Source of the DNA: Platanthera guangdongensis
Taxonomy: Eukaryota > Streptophyta > Magnoliopsida > Asparagales > Orchidaceae
Assembly (NCBI GenBank): GCA_039583875.1
Contig: CM077151.1
Location: 26,961,940-27,025,939 of the forward strand
Length of the DNA: 64,000 nucleotides
Direction of reading: 5' to 3'
Part shown: positions 10,485 to 22,315 of the stretch, piece after piece
Position numbering within the stretch: position 1 is the stretch's first letter
Layout: each line of letters opens with the position of its first letter
Program-made: the position numbers and the translations under genes
Notes under the pieces: generated by a model
The model's database searches: none
What the model saw: the letters and a program-made list of their open reading frames with translations, nothing else
Told to the model about the DNA's origin: nothing

Positions 10485-11789
10485 CCGTTTAGCTTATGCA
10501 GATCAACGATTGTAGCATTTTTTGTTCTTTTCATTTTTCATTTTGAGTTTTATTTTTATTTATTTTTGAGCCGGGACGATCAGCCAATCATAGCCATTCA
10601 TTGCCCTCTTAGAGTCTATAAATAGAGGGTAAGGGCTCTCATTTTGGGCATTGAAGAATGGGGGACTGAATCCCCTTCTTTGGTCATTCAATGTTGAAGC
10701 CGTTAATCAGGGTGTGAAGCCTTAGATCCCCTTACCCTTGTCGCCCACCCTCGCCCCCCGGCCTGTTTCCCCTTCCTCCCCTCCTCCACAAAACGGCCCA
10801 CAAAAACAGCCCCCTTTCCCCCTTTTTTTCACCTCCGGCGATCACCGGAGAACATCTTCGACCACCTCCGGTGATCCACCACTACTTCCCCTCCAATTTT
10901 CCTTCATTTTGTATTTTCTAGCTATCACCGAAAAATACCTCCGGCAGCCACCACCACCACCGGAAGTCACCTCTAGCAACCACCACCCAACTCCCTCCAC
11001 TACCCCACTACTTCCACTTCCTGAATTTTGGGCAACTTCTCTTAAAATTACTCCCAACCCACCAATCCCCACTACCTCCACAATCCACTCCCCACTCTCA
11101 GCATAGCAGCTGGTCCACACCCTTATTCTCCTCCCCATTTTCACGTGGAGCCTTCCCAATTCCCAACTGGGCCCCACTTCCAATCCCCCTTCCCCTCTTT
11201 CTCTTTACAGCCAGTTGAGGAGCCATAAATATTTCCTATTTTTCAGCCCGACATTCAACATGAATCTCCCAACATTTCTCGACTCTATTATCACCCCTCC
11301 TCCCTTCCAAGTATGTGGAGCCACATACCAGCCGAGCCCAACCTCCTCTGCTAGCCCCCATCCCTCTCTAAGCCGCTCCTCTCTCTTCTCCCAATCCCTC
11401 TCCTCTCGTGGAGCCACTGCCCAGCCTTTTCCCTCCCAGGAATTACTATAACAGCAGCCCCACATCACCATTTCCACCTCCAATAGTCATCGGCCTCTTT
11501 GATACTTGCTGTCAACCTCTTTTCCACCACCTGGCATAGCCAAAAAATTTATCCAGCACCCATGGACAGCACTTCCAGCAGCAGCCCATTCCCTTCTGGC
11601 CTTGGGAGTTCATCCCAGCACTCCTAAGTGTTGGCCAGAAAGTAGACACTCGGAGGCATCAAAAAAGTCCTGAAACTTCTCTCAGCTCCTCCACGGCCCT
11701 CCGAAAAACATCTCCAGCCCTCCCCTCTACATCATTTTGCATAGTTCAAGAGGTGTTGATATTTCTTTAAGCATTAGGTCTTGTGATTA
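10485..11789 (+). repeat. Left arm of a large inverted duplication (LTR-like unit)
   Basis: This block is the reverse complement, with divergence and indels, of 27089-28445. It contains TCTATAAATAGAGGG (about 10617), then a C/T-rich leader with CACCTCCGGCGATCACCGG, and ends at ...TTGTGATTAATCTCTA, where a hAT element is inserted. The promoter-then-C-rich layout resembles a long gypsy LTR or its leader. A 122-codon Pro/Ser-rich frame (10738-11106) has no recognisable domain. I treat it as a repeat, not a gene. Confidence 0.75.
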
Positions 11790-11979
11790 ATCTCTAACAA
11801 CGATGTTAAAAACGCGTGTAAAAACGTAGGATCGTCCGATCCTACGTTTTTTTTTACCTCAGCGAGCCACATTCCAGCTAGTATCGTCAACCCGTTAAGA
11901 TTGTTGGGATCGTAGTGTAAGATCGCTGGGACGGTAAGATCGGCCGATCTTATTGTGCCGACTGGCCCAGTGGCGGAGG

Positions 11980-12262
11980 GTTGAGCACCTTATTTTTTTT
12001 TAAAACAATAGGAATAGACAGCGGTTTTTATATAAACCGCTGTCTATACTCGAATAGACAGCGGTTTATATATAAACCGCTGTCTATTCTAGGGTTAAAA
12101 GTATAATAGACAGCGGTTTATATATAAACTGCTGTCTATTATACTTTTAACCCTAGAATAGACAGCGGTTTATATATAAACCGCTGTCTATTCGAGTATA
12201 GACAGCGGTTTATATATAAACCGCTGTCTATTGCTATTTTTTTAAAAAAATAAGGCGCCCAA
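11980..12262. mobile_element. Palindromic MITE made of five nested hairpins
   Basis: The whole ~283 bp folds on itself around about 12123. Within it a 36-bp perfect or near-perfect hairpin (AATAGACAGCGGTTTATA and its complement) occurs five times, separated by spacers that are themselves mirror-complementary, for example CTAGGGTTAAAAGTATA against TATACTTTTAACCCTAG. The outer ends are GAGCACCTTATTTT and, reversed, GGGCGCCTTATTTT. No coding capacity. It sits in the 5' part of the hAT element, upstream of the transposase. Confidence 0.85.
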
Positions 12263-12509
12263 CGCTCGAGTATAATAATTACTAGGTCCTCTTCCCTGCC
12301 TCTTCCCTTCTCGAGCTCATCACGCGGCTGTTCATGTCTTCTCACGCGGGCCACGCGGCTTCTTCGGTTCTTAAAGTGCTGCTTAGTGGATTTCTGTGGA
12401 TCTTCAAGTGCAACTTCTTCCCTGTCTCTTCCCTTCTCGAGTGGTTCTTCAAGTTCAGGTTCTACTTATACAGTTAATTGTTAAAGCTTGTACCTTGTAG
12501 TTTATTATT

Positions 12510-14784
12510 GTGTTAAAAATGGCTTCAAGTGGTGCTTCGAATAGTGCATCTGGGAGTAACAATGTTGATGCTCGTATGAGATCTAGAATGCAAAAGGCTG
12601 TTGCAGCCTTGCAGGATCTAGAAGCGATATTGGATGGAAGTATGACATTCCATTTGAGGGAGATGTTAGGAAAATCAAATGCAAATTTTGTGAGAAAGTA
12701 GTGACCGGAGGGATTTATCGTTTAAAACATCATTTGGCGGGAACCCAAAAAGATGTTGAAGCTTGTAGGGCCGTGCCAGAAGATGTGAAAAAAGAAATAT
12801 GGGAGATTTTAGTTGGTTTGCAAGATAGATTATTGAAGAAAACAATCACCCCCATGGAAGGAGTCAAGTGGAAGTGTGAAGAGGAAAATAGATGATAAAA
12901 ACTCTTTTTTGTTTTTTTAAGAGAAGTGAAAAAACACAATCAATAATCAACAATATTTTTAAAAAGGGGGTGCGAGAGAAAACATGTAATGATATTGCTT
13001 CTTTCATCTACAACAACGCTATACCATTTAATGTGGTAAAGAGTGATGAATTCCATAAGATGTGTGAATCTATTTCAAGACATGGATTGTGTTTCAAACC
13101 ACCATCTTATCATGAAATTAGGGTCAAATATTTGAAGCAACAATGATTTGACAATAGAGACTCTTGTTGAACATAGAGTTCATTGGAAGAAGATGAGATG
13201 CACAATAATGACAGATGGGTGGACTGATAAAAGAAGAAAACTAATAAATTTCTTAGTGAACAACTCTATGAGAACAGTTTTCCTTAAATCTATTGATGCA
13301 TCACATATGATTAAAACAACATAAAAGATCTTTAAGATGATTGATGACATTGTTGAGGAGGTAGGTGAAGAAAATGTTGTCCAAGTAGTGACAGATAATG
13401 CTGCAAACTACAAAGCTGCTGGAGACATGTTGATGGCTAAAAGAAAAAAAGTTGTATTAGACACCTTGTGCAGCGCACTGCATTGACTTGATGTTGGAGG
13501 ATATGGAGAAGAAGATATATGTTCATCATGAAACAATTCCAAAGGATAGCAAAATTACAACTTATATATATTCAAGGACTAGTCTCATCTCAATCTTGAA
13601 AAAATTTACAAAATATAAAGATTTGGTGAGATCTGGAATGACTCGCTTTGCCACTGCATACTTAACTTTGGGATGACAAGAAACTTGCATTGATAAGAAT
13701 GTTTAATTCAGATGAATGGAAGGGGTAGTCGGTTTGCCGGTTCAAGAGATGGAAAACTGATTGAAGATGTGATTATGGACAAAGAGTTTTGGAAGAATAT
13801 TGTTATTGCTCAAAGGGGGCATATCCATTGGTAAAGGTGCTTTGGTTGGTTGATTTAGATGAGAAGCTAGCCATGAGATTCATTTATGAGGAAATGAATA
13901 GGGACAAAGAGAAAATTGCACATGGCTTTGATGGTATGCAAAAATAGTAAGTCTTTTTTATGTACTTAATTAATTGTAGCATTATTTATTTGTATCTTGA
14001 TTTTAACCTACTTCATTTTTTTTCATTATTTAGTTATCAACCAATATGGGATGTCATTGATGCAAGATGGGACAAGCAAATCCATAGGCTCTTGCATGCT
14101 ACTAGCTATTATTTAAACCCCAAATTTTATTACAGTCCTTCATTTAAAGCTGATTATGAAGTAAAGCGTTGACTATATGACTGTATAGAAAGAATGACAT
14201 GGGAAAATATAGATGAAATTTCAAAAATTGATAGCCAGCTTGAAGATTTTAAGAATAAAAAGCAATTTTTTGGATCTATAGTTGCCAAAACTGGAATTAA
14301 TATCAAAACTCCAGCAGCGTGGTGGGATTCATATGGGGAGGAACATTCAGAGCTTCAGAAATTTGCTCTTCGTGTGCTAAACTTGACATGTAGTTCTCTG
14401 GATGTGAGAGGAACTGAAGTGCCTTTGAAATGGTATAATTTAAAAAATAAGAATCTTTTTTATATGTCATTCAAAATTTGTTATGTATCTTAACTTATTT
14501 GAATTTTTTAGGTGCACAAAAAAAATCGCTTAAAGCAAAAGACAATGAATGATGTCATCTTTGTGATGACCAATTCAAGATTGAGCAAAATGAAAAAAAG
14601 AAGTACTGATAATTTCAATTTTGATGATATCCCTTTAGATGATGAGTGGATTGCTGGAGATGAAGACGAAGACAATCTGAATGATCTTGGGGGCACTTAT
14701 GAAGTAGATGCTCCACATAAAGTGGAGTTGGATGTTCCTGATTTATTGAAGAACTTGCTGCAGGAGAGGAAGAAGAGCAAGTGA
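12510..14784 (+). pseudogene. hAT transposase pseudogene (BED finger, DUF659, dimerisation region)
   Basis: The encoded protein would bind the element ends and catalyse cut-and-paste transposition. The order of domains is right. A BED-type zinc finger (KCKFCEKVVTGGIYRLKHH, about 12675-12740) comes first. A DUF659 block follows (IMTDGWTDKRRKLINFL and VVTDNAANYKAAG, about 13200-13420). The C-terminal hAT dimerisation segment is PAAWWDSYGEEHSELQKFA (about 14310-14370). The gene is broken by a frameshift before the BED finger, stops (for example after VKYLKQQ at 13146), and further shifts. Two introns can still be recognised: 13947-14032 (GTAAGT...TTATTTAG) and about 14432-14511 (GTATAATT...TTTTTTAG), so this is a genomic copy, not a retrocopy. 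It is not expected to make active enzyme. Confidence 0.88.
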
Positions 14785-14834
14785 TGGTTGAAGGAGAGGA
14801 ATATGATTTTGGGGAAAATTTGAATTTTGCCTTT

Positions 14835-15385
14835 GGATCAGCATCTTCATAAATTATGGCACGTTTGGCTCTTCTTGAATGAATCCCACTATCTTCTTCT
14901 ATAAATTCTTCTTCCTCTTCTTCAAAATCCTCGGTTAATTCGTATGACCATTGGGAAACCTTTTTAGTAACTTCTTCTCTTCTAATTCCAATAGATTTAT
15001 TTTTCATTATTTTTTTGATCTTTTGTATGTGTTGTAATTACATCAAATACAAATTTCAAAGATTCTTCTTTATTTTCTGAATCAATATCAATATCAATTT
15101 CTTTTTTTTCTGTATAATTAAAAAAAGATTTACGATAGAGTTCTAAGGAATTATTAAGAAGTAGATCATGAACCTTATTTATCAAAAAAATTTCTTCTAA
15201 ATATTTTGTATCTGTATAAAGATTCATAATTGCACGTGAATATAATTTTTTTATTGTTCCTCAATATGGTCCATTTAAAAAAAGGATCATATGCTTTTGG
15301 TAAACATTTTTTTTATCATCGCAGATTAGGGTTCTTTTTTCAAGCATATCCAGACTAATGATTTTATTTAAATTTGAATTGAACA
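14835..15385 (-). pseudogene. ycf1: Nuclear plastid DNA fragment: ycf1 (TIC214)
   Basis: Read on the minus strand, this AT-rich segment encodes pieces typical of plastid Ycf1/TIC214, a giant protein of the plastid inner-membrane translocon. DPFLNGPY-like sequence is followed by LEEIFLINKVHDLLLNNSLE, then [12 protein letters not shown], a Glu-rich run and [18 protein letters not shown]. The order is the same as in plastid ycf1. A frameshift near 15000 and a stop separate the two main open parts (14997-15227 and 14615-15007 frames). It lies inside the hAT element between the transposase and the right end, so it was inserted into or captured by the transposon. Assignment is from memory of the family, without alignment. 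Confidence 0.78.
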
Positions 15386-15689
15386 CTTTTGGCTTTTCTC
15401 AATATTTGAATATTTAAATGTACTCATATTATATTTTGATGTGATGGTATATTATTATGCATTATTTACAGTGTCTTTTATATTAATATTTGTCTAATGT
15501 TGATTGTTACATTTTTTTTCATGCTTTTGTTTTACAAAAATAATCAGCTATTGTGTTTAAATATAAATATTTTATTATTATTATTATTATAAAACGATTT
15601 TACGATCTGTGTCGATCTCACGTTTTACGATCTTAGGGATGCCTCCCGATCCTAGGTAAGATCTCAATCTTGCCAACCTTGATCTCTAC

Positions 15690-16185
15690 TTGAAGAAATA
15701 ATAGTTTATATGCTTTGATTTCAGTTATCCGAGACTTTGTATTCTCACATTTAATTAGCCATTTGATTTACAAGCACTTTTGTATATTTACAACGTCATT
15801 TGTTTTCAAATTTGAAAGCTTATAATTTTGATGGCAAATTAATTTCATATTAGTTTATAAGTAATAATTATTGCAAGTAAACAAATCGTTGAATTCATAT
15901 TGTGTTGCATGTAGAAGTTTCACTCACTATTTTCCCGTCATATAGGACCGTCCGACATCATACTGTTTATTTACTTATTTCACAAATGAACAATACTTAT
16001 CTTGATTGTGGCCATAACATCATTATAATACAAATTCTTATATTTTAGTTATCCTTTGTTGTTTCTACTATTTAATATGCATATTGCTCATTATTTTTTT
16101 GTTGCTACATCAGAATTAGTCAATTGTTACTGTCTATTTGCTTTTTTCCCCGCCCTACGACTAATTATGCAATCTTCAGATCACT
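15690..16185 (+). repeat. Continuation of left arm, B-C repeat copy 1
   Basis: Resumes the duplicated unit after the hAT element (TTGAAGAAATAATAGTTTAT...). It is AT-rich and repeated directly at 16191-16640, and in reverse complement at 17715-17943. No open frame. Confidence 0.8.
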
Positions 16186-16190
16186 GATAT

Positions 16191-16640
16191 TAGGTCTTGT
16201 GATTAATCTTTAAGAAATATTAGTTTATATGTTTTGATTTCAGATTTTCAGTTACATGAGACTTTGTATTCTCACACTTAATTAGTCATTTGATTTACAA
16301 GCACTTTTGTATATTTACAACGTCATTTGTTTTCCGGAAATTCATATTGTATTGCATGTAGAACTTTCACTCACAATTTTCTTGTCATAAAGGACCGTCC
16401 TACGTCTTACTATTTATTTACTTGCTTCACAAATGAACAATACTTATCTCGATTGTGGCCATAATCTCAATATAATAAAAATTATAATATATTTTTTCTT
16501 TATCATTTGTTGTTTCTATTATTTGGTATGCATATTGCTCATTATTTATTGTTGTTGCTGCCTCAAATTAGTCAATTGTTACTGTCTATTTGCTTGTTTC
16601 CCTGCCACACGACTAATTATGCAACTTCCAACCACTGGCC
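16191..16640 (+). repeat. Direct duplicate of the B-C repeat, copy 2
   Basis: Begins TTAGGTCTTGTGATTAATC, the sequence that also ends the 10485-11789 block, then runs colinear with 15690-16185. A 130-bp piece present in copy 1 (with AAATTTGAAAGCTTATAATT) is absent here. Confidence 0.8.
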
Positions 16641-17714
16641 TCTAAAAACACCCCATTGTACCACCCTAGCACACCCTTTTATTCAAAAATGACCTCCATG
16701 TCAATCTTCTTAATCAAATCGCTCCATAGTTTGAAAAGAGGGTAACCAACCTAAAGGGAAGCACAAGGAAGAAAGGGAATTTTATAAAAAAACACAAAGT
16801 AAAATATTTCCAAGTTCATCTTTGGATTCAATAAGCGGTTAAGATGGTGGTGAGGATTGAGAAAGAGAGGAGAGGGGTCGGGGTAAAATTCCTACAGAAG
16901 TTGGCGGTGGTTGACTATCCAGTAGGATGTGGAGTTATTAGGGTTTTGAGAATGGAGGGTTCGAGAAAACTAGTTTTGGATATTTCTCATGAATTTTTAT
17001 CATGGATCACAGAGACAAGTATGATAATAGTGTATCAAATGAGTTAATGAGTGTCATATAAAAGTGAAAATCATATGATTGAATTCAAGTACCAAGTATC
17101 AATTGGAGCAGCTAACAAATGGGATTCAAAACATAATCTGTCAAAGAAGAGGAGGGCATCTTAAGCAAAACCTTTTGTACTCAGTTTCAATTTAATCATT
17201 TTTTGTATGAGATCCTATATAGGAATTGAAGGATTTGCATCACATACTGAACATAACTTAAAGATTGACAAAAAAGGCAAAATGAAATTAAAATACATGT
17301 AAACTCAAACAAACTCAAATTGAACATAAGCTAAATTCTCCACTCAAAGGATCACAGAGACAAGTAGGATACTAGTGAAGGTAGAATTTTTCTGTAACAA
17401 AATCATTTTTTTATCCGACTCTAAATATTATCCACTGCACCAACCTCTGATCATTGCCTTTAAAATCAAATTCATTTGGAATGCTAAATTATATTTTGAC
17501 CAATCCAACCACATGCCTACATGAAGAGAATAAAAAAACTCAATTACTTCCAATCAGTACAATAAAATAAAATAATCCAAATTAGTATACTTTATGCATG
17601 AACACAGTATCATGGACTTGTTGGAGATGTAGCACTCTGGCCAATTTGTTGCAAATCAAATAATCATTTAAGTTTCTCCGTTTTTCACTATTGATGGTTT
17701 TCCTCTTCACTCAT
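16641..17714. other. Spacer at the centre of the inverted duplication
   Basis: No gene recognised. A 67-codon frame at 16844-17047 has no identifiable domain or gene-like context. Confidence 0.5.
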
Positions 17715-17943
17715 TTCTCAAAATGAAACTTCTACATGCAACACAATATGAATCCAACAACTTTGTTTACTTGCAATAATTATTACTTATAAATTAATAT
17801 GAATTTAATTTACTACCAAAATTATAAGCTTCCAAATTTGAAAACAAATGATGTTGTAAATATACAAGAGTGCTTGTAAATCAAATGACTAATTAAATAT
17901 GTGAATATAAAGTCTCAGATAACAAAAATCAAAGCATACAAAT
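17715..17943 (-). repeat. Right arm of the inverted duplication, B part
   Basis: Reverse complement of about 15700-15930 (shared CTACATGCAACACAATATGAA and TTGCAATAATTATTACTTAT). It is cut off at 17943 by the copia insertion, and the arm continues at 27084. Confidence 0.82.
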
Positions 17944-18144
17944 TGTTAGAAAAGGAACATGTAAAGACCCATATAATGACCCATCATAGGTCTTTTTCCT
18001 CTTTATGTAATAGTCCCACATCATGAAAAAGGGACTCATCTCTCTCTTCTCTCCCTATATATCTGTACTCATACTCGTATTTTCATACACAAGGATATAC
18101 AAGGTTTACAACATTATTCTTCCAATAGTGTGTACTTTTCTACA
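17944..18144 (+). repeat. Copia-1 5' LTR
   Basis: 201 bp, TGTTAGAAAAGG...TTTTCTACA, with a TATA-like CCTATATAT. It closely matches the 3' LTR, with about one substitution per ten bases. Confidence 0.92.
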
Positions 18145-18156
18145 TGGTATCAGAGC
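18145..18156 (+). other. Copia-1 primer binding site
   Basis: TGGTATCAGAGC abuts the LTR end. It is complementary to the 3' end of plant initiator-Met tRNA, the usual copia primer. Confidence 0.9.
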
Positions 18157-18432
18157 AACCAATCACCCTGGGCAGATAGATTTTCTCAGACCGCATCCCT
18201 TCCTCTGATCACCTCCCTTGGCGGTTAGCCTACTTTCTAACCGCAGGCTTCTCTGGTTGTTCTTCCTTCCCGGTTCTTTGGGTATCCACCTGTTTTTTTA
18301 TAGACCTCTATGGTGGGTCCCAACAGCGTTCTCTTTTGCGGACTGTCCTTGTCTACCCACTGCGAGCTCTGCTCTTTGATGACCGTTGCTAGTAACCGCA
18401 GATCATGTTGTGTTGTTCTCTATTGATCTTGC

Positions 18433-18596
18433 TGTATCCGCTGCCCGCTGCTCGCCGTATCAGCTGCCCGCTGCTCGTCGTATCCGCTACCCGCTGCTCG
18501 CCGTATCCACTGCCCGTTGCTCGCCGTATCCGCTGCTCGCTGTATATGTTGCCCGCTGTATCTGTTGTCCACTGCTCGTTGTATCTGCTGCTCGCT
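18433..18596 (+). repeat. Short tandem repeats in the Copia-1 leader
   Basis: About seven degenerate copies of a ~23-bp unit (CTGCCCGCTGCTCGCCGTAT) lie between the primer site and gag. They create long Ala/Pro/Leu/Cys-rich frames on both strands that I do not consider genes. Confidence 0.75.
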
Positions 18597-19098
18597 TCCT
18601 TCACAGACCGCTACTCTCAGCCCTTCAGCCGCTGCTCCTTGGCCAACTTCTTTTCCTGCCAGTGTTGTTGCTACAAAGGGCTGCTTCTTGCTCTCCGCGC
18701 GGTTTCTTTTTGTCACTTTCTACACGCGGACTACCTCTTGGTCGCGATTTGATTGCTTGTCTTGCCGCCGGATTGTGTCCGCCGCGACCTGCGCTCGGCT
18801 ACGTGTTTGCTTAAGTCTCTTGGCCGCGCGGTCTCCCCTCTTTTTGGGACATCCGCGGGAATCTCTCTTCACCGATCTCCTTGATGCTGCGTTTCCCGCA
18901 CGGTCTGCTCTTTGTGTTCGCCTGGAGTCCTCTCTTTGCTCTACTTGGCGGCTTCTACTTCTTAACCGCAGCCATATGTTACTGTCTGCGGTCTCTCCTC
19001 TTGCCGTGTATTCTGCTCTGCCTGTCTTGCCGCTTACCTTTAGTCGCTTACCCGCCTTGCCGGTTAGCCGCTTTGCTTAACCGCCTGAACGCTTGGTC

Positions 19099-19942
19099 AT
19101 GGATTCATCTACTGCCTCTTCCCTTCCAGCTGGAGTTGTTTTCCCTGTTCCCAAACTCCGTGACGAGCTGATAATCACCACCATTTCTCTTACTGGAAAG
19201 AAAAACTTTGTTGAGTGGGTGCATTCTGTGAGCCGAGTTCTTCAGTCAAAGGGACTTCTACATCACTTAACACGAGATGTTCCTTCTGCACCTATTGATG
19301 ACTGGCTTCGTAACGATGGTCGTGTTCAGACGTGGCTCCTCAACTCCCTTGATGGAGAATCTTACTGCATGGTCATGTATCACGAGACGGTCAAGGCGAT
19401 GTGGGATGAGCTCCATTCCCTTTACTCAGGCAATGACAGTCTCCAGTACTTGTATGACATCAATACCGATCTTCAGACCCTTGACTCTGACAGTGCTGCT
19501 AACTTAACCTCCTTTGTTGTTCGGTCCAAGACACTGGTTAAAACCTGAATTCAGCATCAACCCCCGACTACGGATCTAGCTGCCCAACGCACTCAAAAGC
19601 AAGCTTTTGGTATTGTCATGATGATGGCTCGTGTTCTGTCTCATCTTCATAGTATTCGGGCTCAGATCCTCTCATCTGCTACTATTCCCTCATTCTCTGA
19701 TGTGTGTTTCATGTTGCTAAAGTTTTCACCGCCTCCTGATGTATCGGCCCTCCTTCACCGGTTCTTCTCCAGCAATCTCCTGCACTATTACTCCCTCTCC
19801 CTCCCCTTACCCGTGGAGGATGTACAAGCCCTCGGGGGAGGGATTGAGGTGGCCGACCGAGGTCTAAGTGTTGTTTCTTTGGTAAGGGTGTACACCTTGA
19901 GGCGACCTGCTACTGCAAACATGGTCTCCCTCCTCGTCCAAC
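19099..19942 (+). pseudogene. Copia-1 gag, first part
   Basis: The ATG at 19099 opens MDSSTASSLPAGVVFPVPKL and continues with the copia gag core (…WVHSVSRVLQSKGL…, …VKAMWDELHSLYSG…), the protein that forms the particle around the RNA. A stop ends the first frame at 19548, and the sequence continues in decayed form. The zinc knuckle remains as CCFFGKGVHLEATC (about 19878-19920), in which the second Cys of the CCHC motif has become Phe. Gag is then interrupted at 19943 by a solo LTR and resumes at 22316. Confidence 0.85.
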
Positions 19943-22315
19943 TGTAACATCTGTATTTTGACTCGACAAAATAAATTAAATTGCAGGGTCGGATCACGAG
20001 TGTTCTTGATAGATACAGTGTCTTGTCGAGGCACAAATTTAGTACGGTTAAATCATGTACGTTAATTGATGGATTAATTTTAAATCGTCGAGATTGTGTT
20101 CGACGCATTTTAATTATAGATGTGAGGGCGTAGCATATAAAATTCCTTTAGTGTTATGAGAAAATGGCCATAGTATAATAAAATCTCAATCCCTATTTTA
20201 GCTCTAAAGGAATTGCAGGTTCGTTTCTCTCCCTCCTGCGGTTCACGTAATCACCCGTTACTTGGAAACACCGTTCAGTTACATTAAAGCCCATAACCCC
20301 TCTATCGTAACCCTATTTTCACTTCCTCTCACCCAATCGTGGAACGGCCGCACAGGATCCCCTCTCGGGTTTGGTCCCCTCGCGGAAAATCTCTCCCAAA
20401 TCTCGTTGTCGTTCACTCCAGTAGGGTTCAACGACACACTTTTTCTCTTCCCGTGTAACTACCGACAACAGGCGCGCTCACGGTAGAGGTCGCCGATTCC
20501 AGGCCTTTTGATTTTTGTTTTCCTTGCCCTAGACCGCCGATTGGAACACCCCTTTCTCCATTTCCATCCAGGTGAGAAGCGATTTTCCCTCTGTTCTCTT
20601 GGTCCCTCCTTACTTCTAAGTTGTTTGATCTGATGAGGGTTAATGATTTTCGTTTCTGTTGTGCCCTTTTTGCAATGACAGGGGTTTTGAAGGCTTCTCC
20701 TAATATTCTAGGGCAGACCATCCAACTGGGTTCCTTTTTACCCCCTCATAGTAAGCAGCCATAAATTTTCATTCAATATAATATGGGGTTGTGTTTTTAG
20801 AATCCTCTTATGGTGGGGGATGGTTTCAGTCCGGTGATGCACTTGTACAATTTTTGTAATTTTTTTACTTAACTGTGAGTTTTGGGGGTGAAAATTTACA
20901 AATCCTAGAAGTTTGATTGTCAACTAAATAAAGTGTTATTTCTCTTCAGATCCATAGTTCAACTTTGTGTAGATTGGAAAAAGTTTTGAAAGATACAAAT
21001 TAATCTAAAAGGAACCATGTCACCGCGCTTGGTGTACGAGCGACGCAAGACCACTGTAAGGAACTCTTATTCTTTCTGACTAGACATATCAGATAGTCTG
21101 CAGAAAAATGCTTGTCTAATTCAGTAAAGTTATTATAATTGCTCAAAATTATCATTTGTCGTTGGAGATTTGAAATTCAATAATCATTCGGTTAGTAAAT
21201 GCGCAACAAATTTATAAATTCCTCAAGTAGTAAGACCACCAAAAATAGTGCATATTATGGAACTTTTACACTCGTATAGATTTATGAACATGAAATAGTA
21301 AATACATGGATATGATTTCTAGTCGCTTAAGTCAATATGTTGAACTCCTTATATTACGCAAATATGATCGGAAGTAAAGTAGCACTAAATAACAGATGTT
21401 ACCCATTTTCGATGTTAAGTAGATTTGAGTCTGTGTCCGTGAGATACTAGAACACCTGAGTTTGTTAGTAGGACTCAGAGCGTTATACTAGTATTGCGCA
21501 ATAGAAGCTACTCTGCCTAGAGTTTTAATGAAGGACAACCCTAAGTGATTTTAGAACTCAAGTTTAGACCGAACCTTAGAAACACCTAGTTAACCAAATT
21601 ATTTGGAATTTGAGTAAACTGTACACAATATGATTAATTAGAACAATTATTTATCTTGCAAGTTTTATTTTAAAAATCATGCATAGTATACTAGCATACA
21701 GTTTTCTATAGCACAATGATTATTTCTAAAAGCATGAATGCATTTCTTTCAAAATAATTTGTGCAGGAGAAATAGTTTTCTTTACTCTCCCTTTGGGCTG
21801 ACTCATCTTTGGGCATGTTTTTACAGGGGACTCGGGTGGGAAACTGCGTCTAGGATGAGCGTGATGTTGGAGTGCTCCTATAGTTTGTTTTCCTTTTCAG
21901 TTGTTGCCTTACTTTTAGTACCGCACTGTTTAATATTGGGCACTTGTAATGTTAATGTGTAAGAGTGTCTCTGTGTACCAGACATGTTACAATATTTTAG
22001 ATATTCAGTTATTCGAATTTTCATCTTTCTAGTGGCACAGTAAATTCATCTTGATGAGGTATAATTTTACACTTAGTTACACTTTTTTTTTTACTTCCGC
22101 TACAAGTTCATTTTCAAAATTTTTTCAATTATACCTGTTGTGTACAATTTTACCCTTAGTTGCACTTTTTTTTACTTTTGTTGCAAATTCATTTTCAGAT
22201 TTTTTTTCAATTATACCTACTATGTACTAGTTTTAATACTGTTTCTTAATTTATTGTTTATCGCTGGACCCGTCCGGATTGCTGATTTGTTGTTAAACTA
22301 GGATGAAGTGTTTCA
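19943..22315 (+). mobile_element. Solo LTR (gypsy, Tekay-like) inside Copia-1 gag
   Basis: The segment begins TGTAACATCTGTATTTTG and ends GATGAAGTGTTTCA, and is flanked by a perfect 5-bp duplication CCAAC (19938-19942 and 22316-22320). The copia reading continues across it once the insert and one duplication copy are removed. No gag or pol domain is inside, so it is a single 2373-bp LTR left by LTR-LTR recombination. The TGTAACA start and great length fit Tekay/Del-type chromoviruses; that lineage call is inference. Confidence 0.88.

Larger units (their letters stand above)
11798..15681 (+). mobile_element. hAT transposon with decayed transposase
   Basis: A 3884-bp element with 8-bp target duplications ATCTCTAA (11790-11797) and ATCTCTAC (15682-15689), one mismatch. 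The right end reversed begins CAAGGTTGGCAAGATTG, a typical hAT terminus, and the left end CAACGATGTTAAAAACG is its diverged partner. The uninterrupted site is preserved in the other arm of the inverted duplication (near 27095-27120, reversed: TTAATCTCTACTTGAAG), which confirms the insertion. Inside are a palindromic MITE, a transposase pseudogene and a plastid ycf1 fragment. Confidence 0.88.

Noticed and set aside
16844..17047. 67-codon frame with a basic N-terminus
   Set aside because: No family recognised, isolated in AT-rich repeat spacer.
18386..19080. Frames of 142 and 187 codons before Copia-1 gag
   Set aside because: They lie in the untranslated leader, are driven by short tandem repeats, and have no homology to any gag or host protein I know.
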